A DNA stretch of 64,000 bases from NCBI GenBank assembly GCA_965216915.1, contig CBDCGS010000005.1, forward strand, positions 310,001-374,000, given 5' to 3'. This document shows positions 1-7,879 of this stretch, piece by piece (the first letter of the stretch is position 1; each line of letters starts with the position of its first letter). The notes beneath the pieces were generated by a model. That model had not been told where the DNA came from. It saw only the letters and a program-made list of their open reading frames with translations, and ran no database searches. The position numbers were made by a program, and so were the translations under genes. The stretch comes from CBDCGS01 sp965216915. Its GTDB lineage: Bacteria; Pseudomonadota; Alphaproteobacteria; UBA828.

Positions 1-122
1 GGCATTGGGTTTCACCGGCGACGGCTCGAACCGCCCAGGACACGGCTCCGTGACACGAGAGCCTTGATCCGCCATCAACGCAAAAGTCGAACCCACTACG
101 CGCGGGTGTCGCTTTCGCCCCC

Positions 123-1199
123 TCACCCGCACTGAGCGCGGTGGCGCAGAAGGTGGTCGGCGAGCACGCAGGCCATCATGGCCTCACCCACCGGAACCGC
201 ACGGATGCCGACGCAAGGATCGTGGCGTCCCTTGGTGGCGATCTCGGTCTCCGCACCGTCGCGCGCCACGGTGCGGCGCGGCGTGAGGATGGAACTTGTG
301 GGCTTGACCGCGAAGCGCACGACCAGCGGCTGGCCGGTGCTAATGCCGCCGAGCACGCCGCCGGCATTGTTGCTGAGGAACCGCGGCGGGCCGTTGCCGG
401 CGGGCGCGCGCATCTCGTCGGCGTTCTCTTCGCCGGTGAGCGCGGCTGCGGCGAAGCCCGCGCCGATCTCCACGCCCTTGACCGCGTTGATGCCCATCAT
501 CGCGGCCGCGAGATCGGCGTCGAGACGGCCATAGATCGGCGCGCCGAGGCCAACGGGCACGCCGTCCGCGACGATCTCGATCACGGCGCCCACCGAGGAG
601 CCGCGTTTGCGCACATCGTCGAGGTAACTCTCCCAGCGCGCCACGGCACCGGCATCGGGGCAGAAGAACGGGTTGCGCGCGGTCTCGTCCCAATCCCAGG
701 CCTCGCGATCAACCGTTTCGGCGCCGATCTGGATCAGCGCGCCGCGCACAGAAACCTTCGGTCCCAGCACTTTGCGCGCGATGGCGCCGGCCGCCACGCG
801 CATCGCGGTCTCGCGCGCGCTGGCCCGGCCGCCCCCGCGATGGTCGCGGACACCGTATTTGGCGTCGTAGGTGAAATCGGCATGGCCGGGACGAAACTTG
901 TCCTTGATCGGTCCGTAGTCCTTGGAGCGCGCATCCTCGTTCTCGATCTGGAGCGCGACGGGGCTCCCGGTGGTCCGCCCCTCGAACACGCCCGAGAGAA
1001 TGCGCACGGTGTCGGATTCCTTGCGCTGCGTCACGAAACGCGAGCCGCCGGGCTTGCGCCGGTCGAGATCGGCCTGGATGTCGGTCTCGGCGAGCGGGAT
1101 GCGCGGCGGCACGCCGTCGACGACGCAGCCGATCGCCGGCCCGTGGCTCTCGCCCCAGGTGGTGAACCGGAACAGCGTGCCGAAGCTATTGCTTGCCAT
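123..1199 (-). CDS. aroC: Chorismate synthase
   Basis: Converts 5-enolpyruvylshikimate-3-phosphate to chorismate, the last common step of aromatic amino acid synthesis, using reduced FMN without net redox change. The 358-residue protein has the family length. It shows the N-terminal WGESHGPAIG (residues 15-24), DRRKPGGSR near 46, RPGHADFTY near 103 and the RDHRGGGRASARET flavin/substrate region near 118. The ATG start is set by the conserved N-terminus; no strong ribosome binding site is visible. It lies 39 bases downstream of fabI on the same strand, so the two may be co-transcribed. Confidence 0.97.
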   Translation of the reverse strand: MASNSFGTLFRFTTWGESHGPAIGCVVDGVPPRIPLAETDIQADLDRRKPGGSRFVTQRKESDTVRILSGVFEGRTTGSPVALQIENEDARSKDYGPIKDKFRPGHADFTYDAKYGVRDHRGGGRASARETAMRVAAGAIARKVLGPKVSVRGALIQIGAETVDREAWDWDETARNPFFCPDAGAVARWESYLDDVRKRGSSVGAVIEIVADGVPVGLGAPIYGRLDADLAAAMMGINAVKGVEIGAGFAAAALTGEENADEMRAPAGNGPPRFLSNNAGGVLGGISTGQPLVVRFAVKPTSSILTPRRTVARDGAETEIATKGRHDPCVGIRAVPVGEAMMACVLADHLLRHRAQCG

Positions 1200-1238
1200 G
1201 GTCGTGGTCGCCGTCCGCCGTGCGCGGACGCATGGCCC

Positions 1239-2054
1239 CTAAGCCACTGAGATGTCGGGCGCGTCGGGGTGCTTCATGCCGACGATGTGATAGCCGCAAT
1301 CGACGTGATGAACCTCGCCGGTCACGCCGCTGCCGAGATCGCTCAGCAAGTAGGTCGCCGCGCCGCCGACATCGTCGATCGTCGCATTGCGCCGGAGCGG
1401 TGAATTGAGCTCGTTCCATTTGAGGATATAGCGAAAATCGCCGATGCCCGAGGCTGCCAAGGTCTTGATCGGGCCGGCAGAAATCGCATTGACGCGAATT
1501 CCCGAAGTGCCGAGATCGGCCGCGAGATAGCGCACGCTCGTCTCCAATGCCGCCTTGGCCACACCCATGACGTTGTAATGCGGCATCCATCGCTCGGCCC
1601 CGAGATAGGAGAGTGTGAGCAGGCTCCCGCCGCGCTCTTCCATCAGCGGCACGGCGCGCTGGCAAAGCGCGGTGAAGGAATAGCAGGAGATGTTGAGGGT
1701 GCTCTGGAAGTTCTCGAGCGAGGTGTCGAGGTAGCGCCCTTTCAGCTCCTCCTTGTCGGAGAAGGCGATGGCGTGGACCAAGAAATCGAGCCGGCCCCAA
1801 TGGCCGCGAATCGCCTCGAACACCGAATCGATGCTGGCCGGGTCGCTCACATCGCAGGGCTCTACAATCGGCGCGCCGACCGATTCCGCAAGCGGGCGCA
1901 CGCGCTTCTCAAGCGCCTCGCCTTGGAAGGTGAAGGCCATGTCCGCGCCGTGAGCCGCCAATGTGCGCGCGATTCCCCAGGCGAGCGAGCGCTCGTTGGC
2001 GACGCCCATCACCAAGCCAGTCTTGCCTTCCATGAGCGGCGCCGGAGTAGCCAT
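1239..2054 (-). CDS. fabI: Enoyl-[acyl-carrier-protein] reductase (NADH)
   Basis: Last reduction of the fatty acid elongation cycle, reducing trans-2-enoyl-ACP with NADH. The 271-residue protein has the FabI form of the Rossmann loop (GVANERSLAWGIA from residue 18), the SYLGAERWMPHYNVMGVAK stretch containing the catalytic Tyr-x6-Lys pair, and the C-terminal ISAGPIKTLAASGI segment. This spacing distinguishes FabI from classical SDRs such as FabG. It is followed by aroC on the same strand. Confidence 0.96.
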   Translation of the reverse strand: MATPAPLMEGKTGLVMGVANERSLAWGIARTLAAHGADMAFTFQGEALEKRVRPLAESVGAPIVEPCDVSDPASIDSVFEAIRGHWGRLDFLVHAIAFSDKEELKGRYLDTSLENFQSTLNISCYSFTALCQRAVPLMEERGGSLLTLSYLGAERWMPHYNVMGVAKAALETSVRYLAADLGTSGIRVNAISAGPIKTLAASGIGDFRYILKWNELNSPLRRNATIDDVGGAATYLLSDLGSGVTGEVHHVDCGYHIVGMKHPDAPDISVA

Positions 2055-2161
2055 GAACGTCCCAAAGCGACAGCGGGTTCAGCGGCGCGGCATCCTACAC
2101 GAAAGCGCCTCGACCGCAAACAAAGGGCCTGCGCGACGCGGCCGCATGAGCGCGCACGGCG

Positions 2162-2644
2162 TCAGTTGACGATGCGCCAAGAGCCATCCGCATTGCGGCA
2201 GGCGGTACCGTAGGCGGTCTCGGTCTTGCCGCCGATCGTCACGGTCTGCTGGTATTCGCGGCACGGCTGTCCGGACTCGACATAGGTCGTGTTGGTCGGC
2301 GTCACGCTTCCCCGGTGGCCATTGTCCGGGTTCTCCCAATTGCTGGGCTGGCCGGTGCGGTTATATTCGAACGCCTCACCGGCGGCCTGGTCGGCGTAGG
2401 CCTGGTCTGCCTTGTCGAGCGAGCGGCCGATCTCGCGGCCGATGAACGCGCCGGCCAGCACCCCGAGCCCGACCGCGATGAGCTTGCCGCTGCCGCCGCC
2501 GATTTGCGAGCCGACCAAACCGCCCGCCGCGGCGCCGCCGAGCGTACCGATCGTTTCCTTCGTGCCCGCCCGCTGACACGCCATGGTGCCGAGGCCGAGG
2601 CTTGCGATGAGACACCCAACGCCGACGAGCTTTAATACTCTCAT
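2162..2644 (-). CDS. Glycine-zipper surface protein of the 17-kDa antigen / RT0821 type
   Basis: A 160-residue exported protein. It has an N-terminal hydrophobic signal (MRVLKLVGVGCLIASLGLG) followed by TMAC, a borderline lipobox, so it may be an outer membrane lipoprotein. Residues about 30-75 form a glycine zipper rich in GG and GxxxG (IGTLGGAAAGGLVGSQIGGG, then GAFIGREIG). The C-terminal domain with two Cys (GQPCREYQQT and AYGTACRNADGSWRIVN) is the RT0821/Lpp0805 type found behind such zippers. I chose the ATG at 2644 because AAAGGAGGGA lies just upstream; the open frame runs further but without signal or homology. Function is envelope-related but not known in detail. Confidence 0.85.
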   Translation of the reverse strand: MRVLKLVGVGCLIASLGLGTMACQRAGTKETIGTLGGAAAGGLVGSQIGGGSGKLIAVGLGVLAGAFIGREIGRSLDKADQAYADQAAGEAFEYNRTGQPSNWENPDNGHRGSVTPTNTTYVESGQPCREYQQTVTIGGKTETAYGTACRNADGSWRIVN

Positions 2645-2843
2645 GGGTCGATCCCTCCTTTGACGGCTACGCCGCGTGCCGCGCGGCACCGGCGCGTGCA
2701 CCCCACCAAATATTGGTTGAGAACGTGTTATAGGAAAGCCCAAATTCGCGCACCGCCGCAGGTCGCACACAAAACCTTGGGCGTCGGACCCGAGACATGA
2801 ACAAGATCGTCGAATCGCCGCCCCATCCGCCGGGAGCGGGCCC

Positions 2844-3440
2844 GTGAGCATCCGAGAGCGGGAGGACCCGCTGAGCCTGTTCGCGGAATGGTATGCGGAG
2901 GCCCAGAATGCGGGTCTCTCGGAGCCGACCGCCGTCGCCCTTGCGACGGCGGATGCCGAGGGCCGGCCGAGCCTGCGCATGGTGCTTCTCAAGAGCTTCG
3001 ATACCCGCGGTTTCGTGTTCTACACCAATGCCGAGAGCCGCAAGGGCCGCGAGCTTGCCGCCAACCCGCACGCCGCACTCTGCTTCTATTGGCCGCCGCT
3101 CAAGCGCCAAGTGCGCATTGAAGGGGCCACGGAAAAAATCAGCGGCGCCGAGTCGGATGCCTATTTCGCGTCCCGCGCGCGCGACAGCCAGCTCGGCGCC
3201 TGGGCGTCGAAGCAATCGCGCCCTTTGCCGAGCCGTCATGCACTCGAAAAGGAGGTCGCGCGCTATGCCCTGAAATTCGGGATCGGCGCGATCCCGCGGC
3301 CGGATCATTGGGGCGGCAACCGCATCATCCCCCGCCGCATGGAATTTTGGCGGCACGGCATCGCCCGGATGCACGAGCGCCTGGTCTATGAGCGTGCCGA
3401 CGCCGAGGGCGCTTGGCGCACCATGCGTCTTTTTCCCTGA
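2844..3440 (+). CDS. pdxH: Pyridoxamine/pyridoxine 5'-phosphate oxidase
   Basis: FMN enzyme oxidising pyridoxamine or pyridoxine 5'-phosphate to pyridoxal 5'-phosphate. The 198-residue protein carries the FMN-binding strands RMVLLKSFDTRGFVFYTN and SRKGRELAANPHAALCFYW (residues about 49-90) and the C-terminal PRRMEFWRHGIARMHERLVYER block with the substrate-binding arginines. The start is GTG, and it overlaps the stop of a 16-codon reading frame (ATG at 2797) in a GTGA arrangement, which could couple translation. It is slightly shorter than most PdxH at the N-terminus. Confidence 0.95.
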   Translation: MSIREREDPLSLFAEWYAEAQNAGLSEPTAVALATADAEGRPSLRMVLLKSFDTRGFVFYTNAESRKGRELAANPHAALCFYWPPLKRQVRIEGATEKISGAESDAYFASRARDSQLGAWASKQSRPLPSRHALEKEVARYALKFGIGAIPRPDHWGGNRIIPRRMEFWRHGIARMHERLVYERADAEGAWRTMRLFP

Positions 3441-3460
3441 GCGACCACGCAAACGCCCGC

Positions 3461-4396
3461 ATGAGCACGAAAGCCGCAACCGCCAACAAGATCGCGCCGG
3501 AGCACGCGCGGCGCCTCATGCGCCGTGCGACCACGGCAGCGGTGGCGGTGGCCTGCGTGCTCATCGCCGCCAAGGTCGGCGCCTGGCTGGTCACCGATTC
3601 GGTGAGCCTGCTCTCCTCGCTGGTCGATTCGGTGATGGACGTGCTGGCCTCTCTGGTCAACCTGATCGCGGTGCGCCAGGCGCTGCAGCCGGCCGACCGC
3701 GAGCATCGCTTCGGGCACGGCAAGGCCGAGCCGCTCGCCGGCCTTGGGCAAGCCGCCTTCATCATCGGCTCGGGCGTGTTTCTGATCGTCGAGGCGATCG
3801 GGCGCATCGTGCATCCGCGCACGATCGAGCAGGGCGCGGTCGGCATCGGCGTGATGGGCTTCGCGATCATCCTGACGCTCGGCCTCGTCAACTATCAGCG
3901 CTATGTCGTGCGGCGCACCGGGTCGACCGCGATCAGCGCCGATTCGCTGCACTATGCCTCCGACATCCTGGTCAATGGCGGCGTGATCATCTCACTGGTC
4001 CTGGTGATGATGCTGGACTGGACCTACGCGGACCCGGCGATCGCAATCCTGATCGCGGGCTTCATCATCTACGCCGCCGCGCGAATCGTCCGCACGGCGC
4101 TCTCGCAGCTCATGGATCGCGAATTCCCGGACACCGAGCGCGAGCAAATCAAGGCGATCGTGCTCGCCCACCCCGACGTGCACGATTGCCACGATCTGCG
4201 GACCCGGCGCTCGGGAATCGACGCCTTCATCCAGCTTCATATCGAAATGGATGGCGCCCTCACCTTGCTGCGCGCCCACGAGATCTCCGACGACGTCGAG
4301 GCGCGCATCCGCGCGGCCTTCCCCAACGCAGAGGTGATCATTCACGCCGACCCCGAAGGCGTGGAGGAAGCCATGCCCACCTTCGCGCGGCGCTAG
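3461..4396 (+). CDS. Cation diffusion facilitator family metal exporter
   Basis: Inner-membrane divalent metal/proton antiporter of the CDF family (FieF/YiiP type, 311 residues). Visible family marks are the TM2 segment DSVSLLSSLVDSVMDVLASLVN with its metal-binding Asp residues, HRFGHGKAEPLAGL between TM2 and TM3, and TM5 HYASDILVNGG with the second His/Asp pair. The cytoplasmic C-terminal domain (DLRTRRSGIDAFIQLHIEMDG) binds regulatory metal in relatives. I use the ATG at 3461, 20 bases after pdxH; an in-frame ATG at 3413 would overlap pdxH. The metal (Fe, Zn, Mn or Co) cannot be told from sequence. The stop codon TAG forms the left end of a repeat element. Confidence 0.92.
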   Translation: MSTKAATANKIAPEHARRLMRRATTAAVAVACVLIAAKVGAWLVTDSVSLLSSLVDSVMDVLASLVNLIAVRQALQPADREHRFGHGKAEPLAGLGQAAFIIGSGVFLIVEAIGRIVHPRTIEQGAVGIGVMGFAIILTLGLVNYQRYVVRRTGSTAISADSLHYASDILVNGGVIISLVLVMMLDWTYADPAIAILIAGFIIYAAARIVRTALSQLMDREFPDTEREQIKAIVLAHPDVHDCHDLRTRRSGIDAFIQLHIEMDGALTLLRAHEISDDVEARIRAAFPNAEVIIHADPEGVEEAMPTFARR

Positions 4397-4480
4397 AGCA
4401 AATCCCGAGCAGGTGAGATCACCTGCGACGACGCATTTGCGTCAATTCCAATGAGGGAGAGCATGTCGCGTGAGCATAGG
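4393..4480. repeat. Hairpin repeat element, copy 1 (right end lost)
   Basis: About 88 bases that recur at 39216-39302 with four substitutions and one single-base indel. It starts with CTAGAGCA and holds two adjacent hairpins: GCAGGTGA-ga-TCACCTGC and GACGCA-tt-TGCGTC. The right terminal inverted repeat present in copy 2 is absent here. The TAG of its CTAG end is the stop codon of the preceding metal transporter. It resembles the small palindromic intergenic repeats of other alphaproteobacteria in form. Confidence 0.85.
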
Positions 4481-4579
4481 CCGCGCGGCGCTTGGCCGCG
4501 GCAAGGCGGTCTTGAGCTTTCGTTATCGATTGGCGTGGACGATCGGGGTGAACCGCCGAGCGCGTCGCGGAGGCCGGCC

Positions 4580-4927
4580 GTGGCCGAGACCAGCCCCATC
4601 GTCGCGGCGCTCATCCTGGGCGCCGCCGTCGCCACGCTTTGGGCATGGTGGATCTCCATCCGCCACGGCCGACAGACCCGTGCGCTCATCGCCCACCTCG
4701 AGACGCGCCACCCCGCGATCTGGCACACGCTTTCGGCCCGCTACTTCAACCCGGTTGGGGCGATCGAGGCCTATCGCGTGCGGCACGGCGCGGCGGACCC
4801 GGCGTTTCGAGCCCTCTATGACGAAAAGCGCCGTAGGCAACGCGCGCTGTTCCGCGCCCTGATGGCGGGGTTCGCGCTGATCGGCGTCCTCATGATCGGC
4901 ACGCAATTCTGGGGCTGGCGCTTCTAA
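4580..4927 (+). CDS. Small two-span membrane protein, UspB-like layout
   Basis: A 115-residue protein of unknown function. One membrane segment sits at the N-terminus (SPIVAALILGAAVATLWAWWIS) and one at the C-terminus (LFRALMAGFALIGVLMIG). The soluble middle contains ARYFNPVGAIEAYRVRHG and a basic EKRRRQR stretch. The order N-terminal span, short His/Pro loop, charged region, C-terminal span resembles universal stress protein B, but this is similarity of layout, not proven homology. The GTG start at 4580 is preferred; an ATG at 4451 would place the N-terminus inside the repeat element. Confidence 0.6.
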   Translation: MAETSPIVAALILGAAVATLWAWWISIRHGRQTRALIAHLETRHPAIWHTLSARYFNPVGAIEAYRVRHGAADPAFRALYDEKRRRQRALFRALMAGFALIGVLMIGTQFWGWRF

Positions 4928-4946
4928 CCGGCGCCGGACACGCGTG

Positions 4947-6182
4947 CTAGGCCGCGAAATCGAGCCCGAGGCGACGCCAAACGTCGCACAGCGCATCCGC
5001 AAGCCGCGCCATCATCGCGTCGTCATGCATCGGCCCCGGCGTGATGCGCAAGCGCTCTGCGCCGCGCGGCACGGTCGGGTAGTTGATGGGCTGGATGTAG
5101 ATGCCGTGGGCCTCCAGCAGGAGGTCGCTCGCGGCCTTGCAGAGCGCGGCATCGCCGACGAAGACCGGAACGATGTGGCTCTCGCTCGGCATCACGGGAA
5201 GCCCCGCAGCGCTGAGCACGCGCTTGCAGGTGGCAGCGCGCTCCTGATGGCACGTGCGCTCGTCGGGGCTCGCTTTCAGGTGCCGCACGCTCGCCAGCGC
5301 GCCCGCCGCGATCGCCGGCGGCAACGCGGTCGTGAAGATGAAACCGGGGGCAAAGCTCCGCACCACGTCGACGAGCGCCGCCGACCCCGCGACATAGCCG
5401 CCCATGATGCCAAATGCCTTGGCGAGCGTGCCCTCGATCACGGTGAGCCGGTCCATGAGGCCGTCGCGCTCGGCGATGCCCCCGCCACGCGGGCCGTAGA
5501 GGCCGACGGCGTGCACCTCGTCGAGATAGGTCATCGCGCCATAAAGATCGGCGACGTCGCAAATCTCCTCAATCGGCGCGATATCGCCATCCATCGAATA
5601 GACCGATTCGAACGCGACGATCTTGGGCACGCTCGGGTCGGCCTCGCGCAACAGGCGCTCGAGATCCGCGGGATCGTTGTGCTTGAAGATCGTCTTGGTC
5701 GCGCGGCTATGCCGGATCCCCTGGATCATCGACGCATGGTTGAGCGAATCGGAAAACACATGGCAGTCGGGCAGCAGATGGGCGAGCGTGCTGAGCGTCG
5801 CCTCGTTCGAGATATAGCCGGAGGTGAAAACGAGCGCGGCCTCCTTGCCATGGAGGTCCGCAAGCTCGGCCTCGAGCGCCACGATAGGGTGTGAGGTGCC
5901 GGAGATATTGCGCGTGCCGCCGGCGCCGGCGCCATAGGTGCGGATCGCCGCGGTCATCGCCTCGAGAACGACCGGATGCTGCCCCATGCAGAGATAATCG
6001 TTGCTGCACCACACCGTGACGTCTTGGACGGCCTCGGCGCCGCCCTCGAAGCGCGCGGCGTTGGGAAACGCGCCGGCGCGACGGGCGAGCTCCGCAAAGA
6101 CGCGATAACGCCCCTCGGCCTTCAGTTCGTCGATCTTTTCGGCGAAAAAGGCGTCGTAGTCGATCCAATCATGATTGGTCAT
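4947..6182 (-). CDS. hemA: 5-aminolevulinate synthase
   Basis: Condenses glycine with succinyl-CoA to 5-aminolevulinate, the first committed step of heme synthesis in alphaproteobacteria (C4 pathway). The 411-residue PLP enzyme shows CSNDYLCMGQHP, GTRNISGTSHPIVALE, DEVHAVGLYGPRGGG, and the PLP-lysine segment EGTLAKAFGIMGGYVAG. I chose the ATG at 6182 (MTNHDWIDYDAFF), matching the usual N-terminus; the open frame extends upstream without homology. The upstream 295 bases to the divergent SDR gene are relatively A+T-rich near 6236-6280 and should hold the promoter. Confidence 0.96.
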   Translation of the reverse strand: MTNHDWIDYDAFFAEKIDELKAEGRYRVFAELARRAGAFPNAARFEGGAEAVQDVTVWCSNDYLCMGQHPVVLEAMTAAIRTYGAGAGGTRNISGTSHPIVALEAELADLHGKEAALVFTSGYISNEATLSTLAHLLPDCHVFSDSLNHASMIQGIRHSRATKTIFKHNDPADLERLLREADPSVPKIVAFESVYSMDGDIAPIEEICDVADLYGAMTYLDEVHAVGLYGPRGGGIAERDGLMDRLTVIEGTLAKAFGIMGGYVAGSAALVDVVRSFAPGFIFTTALPPAIAAGALASVRHLKASPDERTCHQERAATCKRVLSAAGLPVMPSESHIVPVFVGDAALCKAASDLLLEAHGIYIQPINYPTVPRGAERLRITPGPMHDDAMMARLADALCDVWRRLGLDFAA

Positions 6183-6477
6183 GCGTGCGGGTTCCCGTCC
6201 GTGGTCCCGGCGGTGGTCGCCGTCGCCCCCTACAGTCAGAAACGCATTAAACCAGCAAACACGCGCACTGAAAAGCGGCCGCGGCAGGCGATCGAAGCCG
6301 TGAACAGCCCTTTTAGTCGATGGTTCGAGTCGTCCCAACCCATAAGTAGGTCAACGGGTTGCGGCGGTCTGTGCTGGTCGACACACGGGTGGTGCGCGGC
6401 AGGCCGACGCGACGATGCCTTGCCGGGTGGGCCGGCACGGCTATGCTAACAAGGCGACAACGGTGAGGGAGAAGCTG
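6183..6477. other. Divergent intergenic region hemA / SDR gene
   Basis: Non-coding stretch between two diverging genes. It contains an A+T-richer patch at about 6236-6280, a plausible place for the hemA promoter, and a T-loop-like GGTTCGAGTC at 6321-6330 that does not fold into a tRNA arm. I see no further gene. Confidence 0.5.
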
Positions 6478-7191
6478 ATGCCGTCGATCCTGATCACCGG
6501 GGCCAGTCGGGGCCTTGGGCTGGAGATGGTGCGCCAATATGGCGGGGCCGGGTGGCGCGTTCTCGCCTGCTGTCGCGCGCCAAGCAGCGCCGACGCCCTG
6601 AACGAGCTCGCGGCGGAGGTGGGCGGCGCCCTGACGGTTCATCAGCTCGATGTGCTCAAGCCCGCCGAGATCACGGCGCTCGCCGAGGCGCTCAGCGACA
6701 CGCCGATCGACGTGCTCTGCAACAATGCGGGCTCGCTCGGGGTCTCCATCGATGCCATGGGGCCGAGCAATTTCGGCTCGATCGACTACCAGATGTGGCG
6801 GGACGTGCTCGAGATCAACACGCTCGCGCCGACCCGCGTCGCCGAGGCGTTCGTGGAGCATGTCGCGCGGAGCGAGCTCAAGCTCATGGTCTTCATCTCG
6901 ACCCGCATGGGCAGCATCGGCGCCCTCGAAGAAACGGGCCTCTACCAATATCGCTCCAGCAAGACGGCGCTCAATCTGGTGGTCAAGGCGATCGCGATCG
7001 ACCTCAAGGACCGCGGCATCCGCACGCTTGCCGTTCATCCAGGGTGGGTGCGCACGGACATGGGCGGTGCGGAGGCCCCGGTCGGCATCGAGGAGAGCAT
7101 CACGGGCGTGCGCGCGGTCATCGACGAGACGATCGGCAACGATGAAACCGCGCAGTTCTACCAGTTCGACGGCACGCCGCTGCCCTGGTAG
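6478..7191 (+). CDS. Short-chain dehydrogenase/reductase (SDR), substrate unknown
   Basis: NAD(P)-dependent oxidoreductase of 237 residues. It has the Rossmann TGASRGLG motif at residues 7-14, the NNAG motif (LCNNAGSLG), the catalytic Ser region FISTRMGSIG, and YQYRSSK giving the YxxxK pair. The C-terminal layout is closest to the CsgA/C-factor-like SDR group. GAGGGAGA precedes the ATG at 6478. It ends 12 bases before the XRE-cupin regulator, so the two are probably in one transcript. Substrate is not predictable. Confidence 0.85.
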   Translation: MPSILITGASRGLGLEMVRQYGGAGWRVLACCRAPSSADALNELAAEVGGALTVHQLDVLKPAEITALAEALSDTPIDVLCNNAGSLGVSIDAMGPSNFGSIDYQMWRDVLEINTLAPTRVAEAFVEHVARSELKLMVFISTRMGSIGALEETGLYQYRSSKTALNLVVKAIAIDLKDRGIRTLAVHPGWVRTDMGGAEAPVGIEESITGVRAVIDETIGNDETAQFYQFDGTPLPW

Positions 7192-7202
7192 TCCGCAGCA
7201 CG

Positions 7203-7871
7203 ATGTCTGACGACCGTATCCACTCGCTGGTCGAACCGGGCGCCGAGGAGAGCCGCGGACTGGAGGCTGAGGCGCGGGACCGTCGCGGCGCGACGCTGGA
7301 AACCGCGCTCGGCCGCGAAGTGCGGCGCCTGCGCAAGAAACACGGCATGACGGTCTCCGAGCTTGCGAGCGTCGCCGCGCTCTCCGCCGGCATGCTCTCC
7401 AAGATCGAAAACGGCGTCACCTCGCCCTCGCTCGGCACGCTGCGCTCGCTCGCCTCGGCGCTCAACGTCTCGATGACCGCGTTCTTTCGCCCCTTCGAGG
7501 AACGCCGCGACGCCTCCTACGTGCCGGCCGGCGGCGGCCTCAAGATCCACCGCCGTGGCACCCGCGCTGGCCACGAATACGCCCTCCTCGGCCATTCCGC
7601 CGGACGCTCGCTCACGGTCGAGCCCTATGTGATCACGCTGGACGGCAATGCGGAGATGCGCTCGACGTTCCAGCATGGCGGTGTCGAGTTCATCTACGTG
7701 CTGGAGGGCCGGCTCGACTACCACCATGGCGGCGAGACCTACCGGCTCGGGCCCGGCGATTCGCTCTTCTTCGATGCCGAGGCCTCGCACGGACCGGGGC
7801 GCCTGATCGAGACTCCGATCCGCATGGTCTGCGTCATCGCGTCAGCGGACGAGGACAGCGTGCAGCCTTAA
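7203..7871 (+). CDS. XRE-family transcriptional regulator with C-terminal cupin
   Basis: A 222-residue one-component regulator. Residues about 38-95 are an XRE helix-turn-helix (LGREVRRLRKKHGMTVSELA, then ALSAGMLSKIENGVTSPSLGTL). Residues about 145-220 form a small cupin (GVEFIYVLEGRLDY then LGPGDSLFFDAEASHGP) that would sense a small ligand. Such regulators often control nearby amine, polyamine or amino acid catabolic genes. By position this one is the natural candidate to regulate the divergent LLM gene and the glnT-hydantoinase-oxidase genes; that link is inferred. Confidence 0.9.
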   Translation: MSDDRIHSLVEPGAEESRGLEAEARDRRGATLETALGREVRRLRKKHGMTVSELASVAALSAGMLSKIENGVTSPSLGTLRSLASALNVSMTAFFRPFEERRDASYVPAGGGLKIHRRGTRAGHEYALLGHSAGRSLTVEPYVITLDGNAEMRSTFQHGGVEFIYVLEGRLDYHHGGETYRLGPGDSLFFDAEASHGPGRLIETPIRMVCVIASADEDSVQP

Positions 7872-7879
7872 GCGCGCGC

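Noticed and set aside
1..122. Gene or tRNA at the left edge (GGCTCGAACC near base 24)
   Set aside because: No tRNA fold forms and no frame with recognisable content precedes the aroC stop.
141..1250. Long 369-codon plus-strand frame over aroC
   Set aside because: Antisense shadow of aroC in high-G+C DNA; His/Arg/Ala-rich composition without domains.
6313..6340. T-loop-like GGTTCGAGTC, possible tRNA or tRNA fragment
   Set aside because: The flanking bases do not pair as a T stem beyond one base pair and no acceptor, D or anticodon arm is found on either strand.
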